Assembly (NCBI GenBank): GCA_946185535.1
Contig: CAMHJX010000005.1
Coordinates: 62,001 to 126,000 of the forward strand
Direction: 5' to 3'
Source of the DNA: an uncultured Bacteroidales bacterium
GTDB taxonomy: Bacteria; Bacteroidota; Bacteroidia; Bacteroidales; F082
Length of the DNA stretch: 64,000 bases
Shown here: positions 7,950 to 17,255 of the stretch, one piece after another
How positions within the stretch are numbered: position 1 is the first letter of the stretch
Layout of the letters: each line of letters starts with the position of its first letter
Notes under the pieces: model-generated
The model's database searches: none
What the model was told of the DNA's origin: nothing
Seen by the model: only the letters and a program-made list of their open reading frames with translations
Translations under genes and position numbers: made by a program

Positions 7950-9460
7950 TCTCTCACGATTTCATTGTCATCCAAGGCCTCGCCATCATATTTCACTTCT
8001 TTGCCTTGGTCGTAAGTGATCGTAAAATACAATTCTCCTGTGTCCAAATACTTTTTCCAATCACCGTGCTTCACACCTGCTTTATAGCTTTGGATTTCAC
8101 GCAACTTGCCGTTTTCATAATAGAACAAATGTTCACCATCAGGATAACCTGCATTGAAAGTGCCGCGAAAAGCCATTTTGTCGTTGTCGTAATACGAAAC
8201 CCATTCCCCCACCTGTTTGTCGTTGCGATACTCGCCCTGGGTGCGCATATCTCCGATTTCTTCAGTCCATTTACCGTTTTTCAAACCATCGAAATAAGTG
8301 CCCGAAACGATGAGGTTTCCCCTTGAGTCATATTCTTTGTACGGTCCATTGGGCTGCCCTTTATAGAACTGTTCTTCAATCTGCTTCTGCCCGTTGTCAT
8401 GATACCAGATCCAAATCCCGTCAGGTTCACCTTCCTTGTAGTTTCCAACCTCTTGAAGCTGACCATTGTGATAATAAAACTTCCATTCGCCTGAGCGTAA
8501 ACCCGCAACAAAAAGGCCTTCTGCACGCAAAGTGCTGTCGGGATAAAACTCTTTGTACTCGCCGCGACGCTTGCCATCGGTATCCACAATACCCTCACCA
8601 ACCAAGGCGCCTTTTTTGTAGGTTTGGGAATTGATGACATTACCTTCCTCATCAAATTCGCGCCAAACACCTTCACGCTTCCCGCCACGGAAAGAAGCTT
8701 CGCGTTTCACCTTACCATTGGGATAATACTCATGTTGCACAACAAGTGGCTTTTGATCACTTTCCAACAACTGCTCAACATCATTTACAAACTTAGTGAT
8801 TTTCTTCAAGTTACCTTTCTCATCATACTCTTTGTAGAATCCTTCGCGCAGTCCATGCTTATAATAGCATTCCGTATGTAATGTCCAATCTTCGAAAAAA
8901 GTTTTCCAATAACCATGTTTTTTGCCATCACGGTCATAACGGTTCAAGGCTTCACGAGTCATAATGAAGCCTTTTCGATAAGTGATGATTTCGCGCAAGA
9001 GTCCAGTGGTATCGAAAACGGGCGAAATACCCTCTTCAAAACCATTCCTGAAAGAAATGGTTTGTATAAGACGATGCTTTCGATCATAGCGATGCCCCTC
9101 CCCTTGCTTCACATCATTCACAAAAGGTTCCTCCAAAATGTCTTCTTTACCGAAGGTAAAGCGCAAACCGTTTTTCAAATCCTTCTTGTAATTGATAATT
9201 AAAGTCGTGTCACCCGACTCCGCAAAGAACATCCAAGTACTGTCCAAAAGGAAATCCGTGCGCTTACCTACAGATTTCAGTTGACCACTCTCATAGTAAG
9301 TCTTCCAAAGTCCGTCAGGTTTGCCGTCACGAAGATAACCTTCACTCGAAATCTGTCCATTAGGATAGGTATATGTCTGATATTCAGTCTGAGAGAAAGA
9401 TTTCAAACCGAATAAGAAACATAGCGTTATGATGAGTAATATGGTCTTTTTGTTTATCAT
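7946..9460 (-). CDS. YwqK-like MORN-repeat exported protein
   Basis: The 504-residue protein has an N-terminal signal sequence (cleavage near SFS-Q). At least ten ~23-residue repeats follow of the form YxxGxLKxxGxYKxGxxDGxWxxYxxNG, for example EYYPNGKVKREASFRGGKREG and YYHNGQLQEVGNYKEGEPDG. These are MORN_2 repeats as in YwqK-family proteins. Such proteins are common in Bacteroidota. The antitoxin label attached to the family is not well supported, and a structural or surface role is equally possible. It is the first gene of a two-gene unit with the LD-carboxypeptidase. Confidence 0.85.
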   Translation of the reverse strand: MINKKTILLIITLCFLFGLKSFSQTEYQTYTYPNGQISSEGYLRDGKPDGLWKTYYESGQLKSVGKRTDFLLDSTWMFFAESGDTTLIINYKKDLKNGLRFTFGKEDILEEPFVNDVKQGEGHRYDRKHRLIQTISFRNGFEEGISPVFDTTGLLREIITYRKGFIMTREALNRYDRDGKKHGYWKTFFEDWTLHTECYYKHGLREGFYKEYDEKGNLKKITKFVNDVEQLLESDQKPLVVQHEYYPNGKVKREASFRGGKREGVWREFDEEGNVINSQTYKKGALVGEGIVDTDGKRRGEYKEFYPDSTLRAEGLFVAGLRSGEWKFYYHNGQLQEVGNYKEGEPDGIWIWYHDNGQKQIEEQFYKGQPNGPYKEYDSRGNLIVSGTYFDGLKNGKWTEEIGDMRTQGEYRNDKQVGEWVSYYDNDKMAFRGTFNAGYPDGEHLFYYENGKLREIQSYKAGVKHGDWKKYLDTGELYFTITYDQGKEVKYDGEALDDNEIVRE

Positions 9461-9479
9461 TTACTTCCAAAAAACGGGT

Positions 9480-9487
9480 CAAAATTA
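9480..9487 (-). promoter_or_regulatory. -7 box of the MORN/LD-carboxypeptidase unit
   Basis: On the minus strand this reads TAATTTTG, 19 bases before the ATG at 9460, giving a very short leader. Confidence 0.55.
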
Positions 9488-9547
9488 GGCATTTTGGTTG
9501 GAATAACGGCATCTTCATCACAATTCGCTGAAAAATTCGAACGCGCT

Positions 9548-9908
9548 TTATCAACACTTCAAATCTCATTATTAAAATCATATTTTTTATTTTTTGAATT
9601 AATTTCAAATTTGATAGGGTTGTTAATATGCCTGTGAATTGGTTGATAACTTTTCATTAAAATTCTTGCATTAATGGTTTTCAGTTTGAGATTCGTATCG
9701 AAGAAAAAAGCAAAGGATTATTTTTCAGCCTTATCAATACCTTTTCGGCTATTCGTTGAAATGCAAAAAAGCGGATAAAATTAACCTCATTTTTTTGAAA
9801 ATTTGTTCATTTTTGGGTGTTTTGAGGTTGAAAAATGATGCAATGAACAATCCCCTGTTTTTATGCACCAGAATGAAAAAGTTATCAACAAGAAAACTGT
9901 TGATAACT
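9548..9908. other. AT-rich gene-free region with DnaA-box-like sites
   Basis: The stretch 9461-10051 has no credible gene. It holds three exact TTATCAACA nonamers, at 9548-9556 (+), 9882-9890 (+) and 9898-9906 (-). The last two form a perfect inverted pair, AGTTATCAACA / TGTTGATAACT, at 9880-9908. Variants TTATCAACC (minus strand, about 9641-9649) and TTATCAATA (9731-9739) also occur. The DnaA box consensus is TTATCCACA, so each exact site has one mismatch. Origin, plasmid-type or regulator-binding functions are all possible; no dnaA gene is present. Confidence 0.4.
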
Positions 9909-9997
9909 TAATATTATACAGAAAATCAATTGATTATCTTAAATCCGTTGAATTTTTTAAAGCGGTTAAGTCGTTCAGAAATAGCCTTATAAAAAGG

Positions 9998-10025
9998 TTG
10001 CGAACAATGAAATTATGTAATTTTG
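9998..10025 (+). promoter_or_regulatory. promoter of rpiB-lutB
   Basis: TTG at 9998-10000 and TAATTTTG at 10018-10025 are 17 bases apart. The box is 26 bases before the ATG at 10052. It rules out the in-frame ATG at 9863 as the rpiB start. Confidence 0.65.
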
Positions 10026-10051
10026 CCCATCGAAATATCAACAGCATAAAA

Positions 10052-10507
10052 ATGGAACAAATCATACCTATAGCGAGCGACCATGGCGGCTTTGAAATGA
10101 AGCAATTTTTGGTTGAAAAATTGGAAGAAGCCGGTTACAAGGTCAAAGATTACGGTACCCACAGCAATGAAAGTGTCGATTATCCTGATATGATCCATCC
10201 TTTGGCTTCGGCTATCGAAAAGGGTGAATATCCACTTGGCATCATTCTTTGCGGTAGCGGCAATGGCGCCCAGATGACGGCTAACCATCATCATCATGTG
10301 AGAGCGGCTTTGTGTTGGAATGTTGAACTGGCCAAATTGGCCCGTCAGCACAACGATGCCAATATCCTTGCCTTGCCAGGTCGCTTCATTCCTAATGAGT
10401 TAGCTTGGGAGATGGTACAGGCTTTTCTGCATACAGACTTCGAAGGAGGTCGTCACACAAGAAGAGTTGAAAAGATAGAACCCGCTGAAAACCATGATGA
10501 TGAGTGA
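10052..10507 (+). CDS. rpiB: ribose-5-phosphate isomerase B
   Basis: The 151-residue protein interconverts ribose 5-phosphate and ribulose 5-phosphate in the cytoplasmic pentose phosphate pathway. It starts with IPIASDHGGFEMK, the RpiB/LacA N-terminus. The catalytic cysteine is Cys67 in ILCGSGNG, and the NHHHHVRAAL and HNDANILALPGR stretches match the conserved substrate-binding segments. An upstream in-frame ATG at 9863 would add 63 unrelated residues and precede the promoter, so 10052 is chosen. It overlaps the start of lutB by up to 14 bases. Confidence 0.9.
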   Translation: MEQIIPIASDHGGFEMKQFLVEKLEEAGYKVKDYGTHSNESVDYPDMIHPLASAIEKGEYPLGIILCGSGNGAQMTANHHHHVRAALCWNVELAKLARQHNDANILALPGRFIPNELAWEMVQAFLHTDFEGGRHTRRVEKIEPAENHDDE

Positions 10508-11864
10508 CTCTAAAACCATATTTAAGGAAGGATGTGCCTTGGCTTTCGATGAGGAGCATTGGCAGAAAATCAACTATAGCACAGGTTGTTTCGAGAACAA
10601 CTTTGCCAAAGGAAAAGATAACTATCGCAATCTTGACTTGGAAAAACAGCGTGCCTACACCCTGCGCAACAAGTCGCTGTTGAACTTGGAAAAGTTGTTA
10701 GTCGACTTTGAAACCCACTTCAACGAAAATGGTGGCAAAGTGTTATGGGCGCGCAACGCCGATGATGCCTTAACCATGATTTTCGACATCATCCGCAAGG
10801 AAAGAGCCAATGCCATCATGCGTTCCAATTCCACTGTGCTGGATGAAATAGAACTCAATGGTTTTCTGGAGCGTAAAAACATCCGTGTGGTGGAAACCGA
10901 AGTTGGGCGTTTCATCATGCACCAAAACAAACAGAAATCATATCATCCCCAGTCACCTTCCATTCATCTTTCGAAAGAGGAAAACAATGCCATTTTGACT
11001 TCAAATTTTAAGTTAAAAGCAGACAGTTCTGCCAAGCAAATGGTCAATTTTGTGCGACATGAAGTGGGTATCGAGGCAAAAGATGTGCCTGTCTGTATCA
11101 CGGGAGCCAATTTCTTGCTTTCCAATACGGGTGGCGTGGTGCTCACTGAGAATGAAGGCAATATACTGAAGTCCATATCTTTGGCAAAAGTACACATTGT
11201 AGTGGCCGGCATCGCCAAGGTGATTCCAAATATGGATGATTTAAGCGTATTGTTGCCATTGCTTTCATTACATTCTTCTGGACAAAGCATGGCGGGTTGC
11301 AACAGCATCACTTTTGGTCCTTCCAAGACGGGCAATGGACCTGAGCAAATGTATGTCATCCTTTTGGACAACAATCGCTCCGAGTTGCTTGCGCATGAAA
11401 AGCAGCGTAAGGTGATGTCGTGCATCCATTGTGGCGCTTGTGTGAGCGTATGCCCGATTTATAAAAACATCGGTGGTTATTCCTATGGGACAAAGCACAT
11501 TGGTCCGGTTGGGACCGTGATGGCACCCTTAATGGAGGGACTGGAGGATTACAATTACCTCAATTCTGCCTGTTCATTATGCGGCAAATGTGTGGAAATT
11601 TGTCCCGTGAAAATTCCATTAGATGACTTGATCATAGAAAACCGTCATTTGGCTATCACCGAAAAGACGGGCAATGCCAAATATGATGCTTTGCTGAAAG
11701 CCATGATTTGGCACTGCAAGTCGCGGAAAAAGATGGACAGTCCGTTGTTTTTCAAAAAGTTGGAGTTGAAACGGTTGTTGGCACTGCTTTGGGGAGAAAA
11801 CAGGCCTATGCCCGAGTTTGCCTCCAAGTCGTTCAGCCAGCAATGGAGGGAACGGAATCTATAG
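10494..11864 (+). CDS. lutB: LutB-like lactate utilisation iron-sulfur protein
   Basis: The protein has up to 456 residues (ATG codons at 10494, 10497 and 10500 are all possible). An N-terminal LUD domain (about 1-300) is followed by two 4Fe-4S motifs, CIHCGACVSVCP and CSLCGKCVEICP, in the 300-385 region. LutB acts with LutA and LutC in oxidising L-lactate to pyruvate. Neither partner is adjacent here, although an FAD/Fe-S/CCG-domain oxidase lies at 25208-28279. The start overlaps rpiB, suggesting coupled translation. A strong hairpin at 11903-11945 ends the unit. Confidence 0.87.
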   Translation: MMMSDSKTIFKEGCALAFDEEHWQKINYSTGCFENNFAKGKDNYRNLDLEKQRAYTLRNKSLLNLEKLLVDFETHFNENGGKVLWARNADDALTMIFDIIRKERANAIMRSNSTVLDEIELNGFLERKNIRVVETEVGRFIMHQNKQKSYHPQSPSIHLSKEENNAILTSNFKLKADSSAKQMVNFVRHEVGIEAKDVPVCITGANFLLSNTGGVVLTENEGNILKSISLAKVHIVVAGIAKVIPNMDDLSVLLPLLSLHSSGQSMAGCNSITFGPSKTGNGPEQMYVILLDNNRSELLAHEKQRKVMSCIHCGACVSVCPIYKNIGGYSYGTKHIGPVGTVMAPLMEGLEDYNYLNSACSLCGKCVEICPVKIPLDDLIIENRHLAITEKTGNAKYDALLKAMIWHCKSRKKMDSPLFFKKLELKRLLALLWGENRPMPEFASKSFSQQWRERNL

Positions 11865-11902
11865 TTGATTTAAGGAAGCAAATCTTCCATAAATCTTTCG
11901 TA

Positions 11903-11945
11903 AATACAATTAATGCCGCCATTTATTGGCGGCATTAATTGTATT
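11903..11945. terminator. bidirectional terminator with perfect 18-bp stem
   Basis: The arms 11903-11920 and 11928-11945 are perfect complements around the 7-base loop ATTTATT. It sits between the convergent stops of lutB and the T9SS gene at 11950 and has A/T-rich flanks on both sides. The left arm and its upstream flank resemble the hairpin at 54574-54601, which also precedes the 3' end of a paralogous T9SS gene. Confidence 0.85.
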
Positions 11946-11949
11946 GTTA

Positions 11950-13485
11950 TCATTCCTTCACCACCTTGTCCGAATAAGCCTTCCCGTCCTCCAATGTGAC
12001 GCGCAAAGTGTATGTTCCAGCGGGCAACTGGCTCATGTCAATGCTCTCAAAGGCATTGCTTTGCGTGCGCACCAGGCGGCCTTGCAGGTCGTAGAGCTCC
12101 ACTTGGGTGGGTTGCACGTCGGGGGAGAATTGCATAAGCAGTTGCTCTTTCACGGGGTTGGGGTAGTAGGCGTAGGGGCGCACTTCTATGCCGCTTTCGT
12201 TCGTGCTCATTGTGCCGTCGTGGTTGAGGAAGAAGCAGACCACGCCATGATGGTTGTTGTTCGTATTCCTACCATACCCAGCCCAGGCAATGCCTTGCTC
12301 TTCCCCATACTCGTCTTTGTACAAGATGGGGGATTGGAGGAAATCGATGATGATGTTTTCAGTCTTGAAGAAGCGTTTCCATTCGACGTTCAGGTCGCTG
12401 TCCATCTTCACAACGACGATGCTTTCTTCAGGGTATCCGTGTTCCTTGTACAAAAAATAAACCGTGCCGTCTGTCATCATCTTGAGTCCCAAACATTTTG
12501 CTGGGTTGTAATATCCGGGATAGTCGTTGAACACGATATATTTTTTCAGTTGCATGGTACGAAGGTCGTATTTTGCCACAGTAACACCATATTCTTGCGT
12601 CATAGGATGCCCTGTCGTATCGTAGACATACTGTGCGGCCACCAAGATGTCATCCCCACCAGCAGAAATTACTTCGGTATCCCCATTAATGGATAGATAT
12701 TCGTTTGCGGTGACATATGGCATATTTGGATCAATGATCTCCTCGCTCAAGGTAGAGTTGAGAATTATCGGATTTTTATGGAATAGAGAATCTATATTGT
12801 AAACAATGAGGTTGGAAGGGCTATCGTTTGTTCTCTTCCATAAATAATACTGAAGTGGAGATTCTTTGAGTACCCGTACCATACTAATACCATTCAGATT
12901 GTTTTCAAATAGCAATTCCTGATGTTTCATTATGCCATTGGAATCGAATCTTGCTAAATATATGTCATATATATTGGTGGGTCTTTCCTTGAAATACATT
13001 ATGATTAAGTCGCCTCTACAATCGACTATGCCGCCTGCATCTAATACAAAACCCTCGCATACTGGAACTACAATATCCTCGTTATAATTGACATAGAAAT
13101 TGTCGTCTGTGAAACGACAGATGTGCAGGAAGGTGCTGTCGCAATCCTCGTGGTATCTGAAACTGGCCATAATGTTGCCATCACCTTGTTGGTAGTGGGC
13201 GAGGAGAATAAAAGGAGCTGTATCTTCCACAAACAGAGAATCTGTGATGGTAAAGGCTGTGTGAGATATTTTGTAAAACATATTTCCCAAAGGAATATAT
13301 GTGTCGTCTTCGATTTCCTCTATGAATGTGTTCATTACGAATTCACCATTGCGTTGCTGTATAAAATCGAAAATCAAGTCTTCTTCTACCATATTGCGGT
13401 ACAAAAGTGAGTACAATTCCCCGTTTTGGGCTTGAATAGCCGATGTTATGATGGCGAAAACAAATGTTAAAAGGTGCTTTTTCAT
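11950..13485 (-). CDS. T9SS type A sorting domain protein (paralogue 1)
   Basis: The 511-residue exported protein has a signal peptide with cleavage after IQA at about residue 19. The central ~400 residues form repeating beta-strand units with Asp-rich turns, probably a beta-propeller-like fold. The C-terminus, from YYPNPVKEQLLMQFSPDV to DKVVKE, is a complete T9SS type A sorting domain. That tail is nearly identical to those of the genes at 37067 and 54673, in protein and in DNA. It should be secreted to the cell surface. The function of the cargo region is unknown. Confidence 0.85.
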   Translation of the reverse strand: MKKHLLTFVFAIITSAIQAQNGELYSLLYRNMVEEDLIFDFIQQRNGEFVMNTFIEEIEDDTYIPLGNMFYKISHTAFTITDSLFVEDTAPFILLAHYQQGDGNIMASFRYHEDCDSTFLHICRFTDDNFYVNYNEDIVVPVCEGFVLDAGGIVDCRGDLIIMYFKERPTNIYDIYLARFDSNGIMKHQELLFENNLNGISMVRVLKESPLQYYLWKRTNDSPSNLIVYNIDSLFHKNPIILNSTLSEEIIDPNMPYVTANEYLSINGDTEVISAGGDDILVAAQYVYDTTGHPMTQEYGVTVAKYDLRTMQLKKYIVFNDYPGYYNPAKCLGLKMMTDGTVYFLYKEHGYPEESIVVVKMDSDLNVEWKRFFKTENIIIDFLQSPILYKDEYGEEQGIAWAGYGRNTNNNHHGVVCFFLNHDGTMSTNESGIEVRPYAYYPNPVKEQLLMQFSPDVQPTQVELYDLQGRLVRTQSNAFESIDMSQLPAGTYTLRVTLEDGKAYSDKVVKE

Positions 13486-13510
13486 AGTAGTTTTGTTTAT
13501 TAGTATTCGG

Positions 13511-13518
13511 CAAAGTTA
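13511..13518 (-). promoter_or_regulatory. -7 box of T9SS paralogue 1
   Basis: On the minus strand this reads TAACTTTG, 25 bases before the ATG at 13485. Nothing else is recognised in 13519-13717. Confidence 0.55.
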
Positions 13519-13717
13519 GAATAATAATTCGAAATAAAAAAGATAAAGGTCTTTCAAAAACTACTTTTTGTTTTTACTCAAGATTATTATGGCTACGACC
13601 ACTGACAATGACTATGACAGCTTTTGTTGATAGAAAAAACACCAAACATTAAAACTATTATAGTCAATGTTTTAGTCTTAGTGTCCTGTATTATTAAATA
13701 CTTATATAAACAAGGTA

Positions 13718-14758
13718 TTAATCAGGGTATGGTCCAGGAGGATTAGCTGTAATGAGACGCCCATATTCTACATATAATTCATGATAATGGGTCCACCATA
13801 TATGAGTTGTATGTTCGTTTATTGGTGTAACATTCCAACAGATGATATGTTCGAACGGGTATAGATTGTCGCTCATAAAATCGTAGCCCAAATGAAGATA
13901 CGAATCAAGGCAATAACATACTTCCAATAAATCTAAATAGTATATATAACCTTCGTTCTTTGTCCTTTTAGCAAATACTCTTGAATTATCTACAAAGGTA
14001 GAATAATATGGATCTTGATAGTGATAATCAAAAGTATGGTTTCGGGTGGGGAAATATATTATTTGATTCAACCCACCTGGCAGAGAAATCTCATATTCGT
14101 GATGCTCAATAAGATTGAGAACACGTTTAAGTTCTCTTGCAGCTGTAGTATTCCATGTGTAAATCGAATCACTGCTAAAATAATAGTCACACGAATCGAG
14201 AGCATCATACACATCATCATAATACCAAGTGTGATCCCAAATGTACTTGGAATTGATATTGTACGAGGTCATCAGTGCGATTTTGGCGTTGCCGTCGTCA
14301 CCGATGGAGACATTGATGTAGTACAGGTTCTGGTCGTAGTAGTTGAAGCCTTTCCTGAATTGCTGTATTTCCGTACACATCTGCTCGTAGGCCGTACTGA
14401 GGTCGCCCATCAGGATGATACCATCCGTGACATTGACCTGCATCTCAACCGTATCAAACTGGAAATCATCGCATTCCACATTGACATTACAGAAGTCGAG
14501 GTTGGCCAGGCAGGCGAGATGCCAGGCGGCATCTTCAAGGTTGAAGGCTTCGTTGTCCTTGCTTTCCGTCAGTTTCTTCTTGAAGTCGATCATATAACTT
14601 CTTGGGTCTTCCATCTGGCGGATGTCGGGGGCTTGCTGCATAGTGTAGCCTTTCTGGTTCGAGGCGTTTGCTCCGTCCTTCTTGCAGGACACAACGGCCA
14701 CGGTGGTGGCCAAGATTGCCATGATAATGACGGTAAAGAGAGTTTTGCCTGTTTTCAT
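13718..14758 (-). CDS. hypothetical lipoprotein
   Basis: The 346-residue protein has a lipoprotein-type signal with lipobox AVVSC (cysteine near residue 26) followed by KKDG. The mature part is rich in Asp, Tyr and Asn, with segments such as YINVSIGDDGNAKIALMTSYN and many paired aromatic residues. No named domain is recognised. It follows a small exported protein gene by 38 bases on the same strand, so the two are probably co-transcribed and may act together at the envelope. Confidence 0.7.
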   Translation of the reverse strand: MKTGKTLFTVIIMAILATTVAVVSCKKDGANASNQKGYTMQQAPDIRQMEDPRSYMIDFKKKLTESKDNEAFNLEDAAWHLACLANLDFCNVNVECDDFQFDTVEMQVNVTDGIILMGDLSTAYEQMCTEIQQFRKGFNYYDQNLYYINVSIGDDGNAKIALMTSYNINSKYIWDHTWYYDDVYDALDSCDYYFSSDSIYTWNTTAARELKRVLNLIEHHEYEISLPGGLNQIIYFPTRNHTFDYHYQDPYYSTFVDNSRVFAKRTKNEGYIYYLDLLEVCYCLDSYLHLGYDFMSDNLYPFEHIICWNVTPINEHTTHIWWTHYHELYVEYGRLITANPPGPYPD

Positions 14759-14796
14759 AATGATTAGAATTTAAGTTGTTAGTAATTGAGGTGTTT

Positions 14797-15210
14797 TTAA
14801 TGCGTACGGTCGAAATCGCCCTCGGCATAGCCGTTGGCATTGCTGAGTTCAACGGTGAAGGTGTCGCTTGCTGCCGTGGTAAAAGGGATGATGTACACCT
14901 GCTGCACGTCGGTGTTCACCACGGTGTTGTAGACGAGGCCGCCCATACCGTTGTAGATGGAGATGTTCACATTGCCGAAGCTTTGGTTGAAGCCGATGTA
15001 AATATCGACATCGCTGGCGCCGGCTACGATAGCATTAGGATTAATGCCTAGCATTAGACTTCCTTGTAACTCGATTTTTTCATAACTGGACGGAGGGTCT
15101 GCCATTTCTACATTATTAATAGGTATAGACTTAGTGTTTACGGCTTGCGCTTCCCAACTGCAAAGACCGATGACGCAGAGGCCAACGAGAAGTAATGTTT
15201 TTGTTTTCAT
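14797..15210 (-). CDS. small exported protein, DUF3244-like
   Basis: The 137-residue protein starts at the ATG at 15210, giving a signal peptide with cleavage after AQA. An ATG 20 codons upstream would place residues before it and is not used. The mature part has a beta-sandwich pattern (DVDIYIGFNQSFGNVNISIYN, then VYIIPFTTAASDTFTVEL) like DUF3244 or T9SS-associated Ig-like domains, but lacks a full sorting signal. The function is unknown. The upstream stretch 15211-15482 holds no gene. Confidence 0.7.
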   Translation of the reverse strand: MKTKTLLLVGLCVIGLCSWEAQAVNTKSIPINNVEMADPPSSYEKIELQGSLMLGINPNAIVAGASDVDIYIGFNQSFGNVNISIYNGMGGLVYNTVVNTDVQQVYIIPFTTAASDTFTVELSNANGYAEGDFDRTH

Positions 15211-15482
15211 TGTCGTTTGATTTTTGTGGTTAACAATAGGGATAATGACACGTGTCGTGAAACAATTCACAGCACGAAATTACTGAGTCAAACATATCTT
15301 TCAATTGAGATATAGTTTTAATATCGTCTCATATAGCTTTTTTTCAATGGAGAAAAGATAAACCATTGAAAAACAACGAGAAACAAAAACAAATATATAG
15401 GTGTTTTAGCTTTGGATATAAGTGTTGGAAGGAAAAAAATGACAAAATAGACAAGCTCTTAGGCTTATAAAGGTAACCAAAA

Positions 15483-17174
15483 TCACTTGGAAAGCGCCTG
15501 GCGCAGCTGTTCCTTCATCCGGTCGGGTTTCAGGTTCAGCTTCTTGCGCAGGTTGCTGCGGTTTTGGTTGACGGTGTTCACACGCAGTCCTAAAAATTCG
15601 GCTATCTCCATATTGGAGAGGTCGGAACAGGAGAGCAAACAAATCTTGGCTTCTGTTTCTGTCAGTTCGGGATAGTTCTCCAAAACAGTTGAATATAATT
15701 GGGGATATGCCGTCTCCAAAACACTACGCGCTGCCTCAAACGGATCGTCTTTGCCATTCATGATCTGCCATACCAAAGACTGCCATTCTTTTTTGGGGTC
15801 TTTTGCCCGTTGTGCTTTGTCGTAAGCTGCGAGTATCATCCTTAGCCGAGTGGAAATCTCTTGGTCCAACACAGAGGTTTTCACCGTTTGCAGCAAATCC
15901 TGTTTCAGGTCATCCAATTGCTGCTTCATTTCTTCCTCCGATTTCAGCAATTGTTTGTGCCGGTATTGCAAAAACAGAATGAGAATGGTTGTAATAAGCA
16001 ATAATATACTGATAATCAATATTGTAATATGCCTTTGGATGATTTTCCTGTTCATTACGTTCTGGAGGCTTTCATAGTCATATTGTTGCTGTGTCCGATA
16101 AATGGTCTGCTCTTGCCGCTGAAGCATCAAATCATACAATACCCTTTCGTGTTTTTCGCGGTATTGCAAAGCCGACGTTTTATCATATTGGCTTTCGGCA
16201 AACCGAAATAATGCACCGTATGCAGCAACCTTAGTTTCCGGTTTTACATTGACAGTCGGCAAGAGTTCTTCCATAAATTGAAAATAAAAAGCAGTAGAAT
16301 CCTTTTCTCCCATATCAAAATAAACATTGCCAATGTTCAAGTAGAGTATGAGCCGTTCTTTGTCGTCAAGACTTGAATCATTTATCATTTGTTGCAAGGA
16401 AGTAATGGCTTGGTCATATTTGCCTTGAAAACGGTAAAGTACTGAATAGTTGTTATAGATTTTACGTTTTACCTTAACTAAATGTTCCTTTTCTGCGTAA
16501 AATAAACTTTGTCGGAGGCATAATTCTGCACTGTCATATTGACCCGTCAAAATATATACCACTGCCTTGCTGTTTTCAATAATGGCGCGGTCGGCATAAT
16601 GGTTTCCTGTAATCCTTTCAGAAGCCATAAATGTATTCAAGGCTTCTTGTTCCCCGCCTTCATAGTATAGCATCTTCCCCATCCAATACTCCGCATGCAC
16701 CACAGTGAGGCTGTCAATAGCCAGTTTGCCGTATTGCTCCGCCTCCTTAAACGAGCGCATAGCGGCCTCCTTCTCGTCGTAGTGCTGCTGCACAAAGCCG
16801 CTGTAGAGGGCCGCATGGGCGGCCTTGGCGTATCGTTTTTTAACGGCATAATAGGCTGCGGCACGTTCCAATTCGGGGCTGGTGGAGAGGTTGATGTGCT
16901 CGTCGAAGAAATCGTCGTCCATCACGGGTGAGATTTCCTGTCCACGTTCACCAAACAAGGCCTCGGCCTGCAACAGGGCCATGTCCATACGCTCCCGCTC
17001 GCTGAAGCTCACGGGCATACGCAACACGCTGTCAATCATGCGCACGGTGCTGTCGGGCAGGGTGTCGGCCAACTGCTCGGCACGTTTCACCATGCGCCGC
17101 GCCTCGCGCGTGGCGCTGTCGCAAGCCGACAAGGTTAGCAAGACCAACAATCCTATCCAAGCTATATGTTTCAT
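15483..17174 (-). CDS. membrane-anchored TPR regulator with C-terminal HTH
   Basis: The protein has 563 residues from the ATG at 17174 (an in-frame ATG 20 codons upstream is not supported by the promoter at 17180). It opens with a lipoprotein-like signal (LTLSAC). A run of TPR-like helices (about 60-370) follows, then one transmembrane segment rich in Ile and Leu (about 405-430), a coiled coil, and a C-terminal LuxR-type helix-turn-helix (LTETEAKICLL...LSNMEIAEFLGLRVNTVNQNRSNLRKKL). Such proteins are frequent in Bacteroidota and are thought to sense an envelope signal and contact DNA from the membrane. The target is unknown. The gene at 38890 has the same build. Confidence 0.82.
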   Translation of the reverse strand: MKHIAWIGLLVLLTLSACDSATREARRMVKRAEQLADTLPDSTVRMIDSVLRMPVSFSERERMDMALLQAEALFGERGQEISPVMDDDFFDEHINLSTSPELERAAAYYAVKKRYAKAAHAALYSGFVQQHYDEKEAAMRSFKEAEQYGKLAIDSLTVVHAEYWMGKMLYYEGGEQEALNTFMASERITGNHYADRAIIENSKAVVYILTGQYDSAELCLRQSLFYAEKEHLVKVKRKIYNNYSVLYRFQGKYDQAITSLQQMINDSSLDDKERLILYLNIGNVYFDMGEKDSTAFYFQFMEELLPTVNVKPETKVAAYGALFRFAESQYDKTSALQYREKHERVLYDLMLQRQEQTIYRTQQQYDYESLQNVMNRKIIQRHITILIISILLLITTILILFLQYRHKQLLKSEEEMKQQLDDLKQDLLQTVKTSVLDQEISTRLRMILAAYDKAQRAKDPKKEWQSLVWQIMNGKDDPFEAARSVLETAYPQLYSTVLENYPELTETEAKICLLSCSDLSNMEIAEFLGLRVNTVNQNRSNLRKKLNLKPDRMKEQLRQALSK

Positions 17175-17179
17175 GCCCA

Positions 17180-17187
17180 CAAAAATA
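17180..17187 (-). promoter_or_regulatory. -7 box of the TPR-HTH regulator
   Basis: On the minus strand this reads TATTTTTG, only 5 bases before the ATG at 17174, so the transcript would be leaderless or nearly so. It also excludes the upstream ATG at 17234. Confidence 0.5.
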
Positions 17188-17255
17188 AACAAAAAACCCC
17201 GCCACATAAAATATGCAGCGGGGAAAAAATGCAATACTTATGAAAAAATACTCTT

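Noticed and set aside
11926..12696. Long plus-strand open frame over the T9SS gene at 11950-13485
   Set aside because: It lies opposite a gene with a signal peptide, promoter and T9SS domain, and has no signal, family or promoter of its own.
14015..14767. 250-residue plus-strand open frame over the lipoprotein at 13718
   Set aside because: Its Ile/Val/His-rich translation is typical of the reverse frame of the Asp/Tyr-rich lipoprotein, and it lacks a start context.
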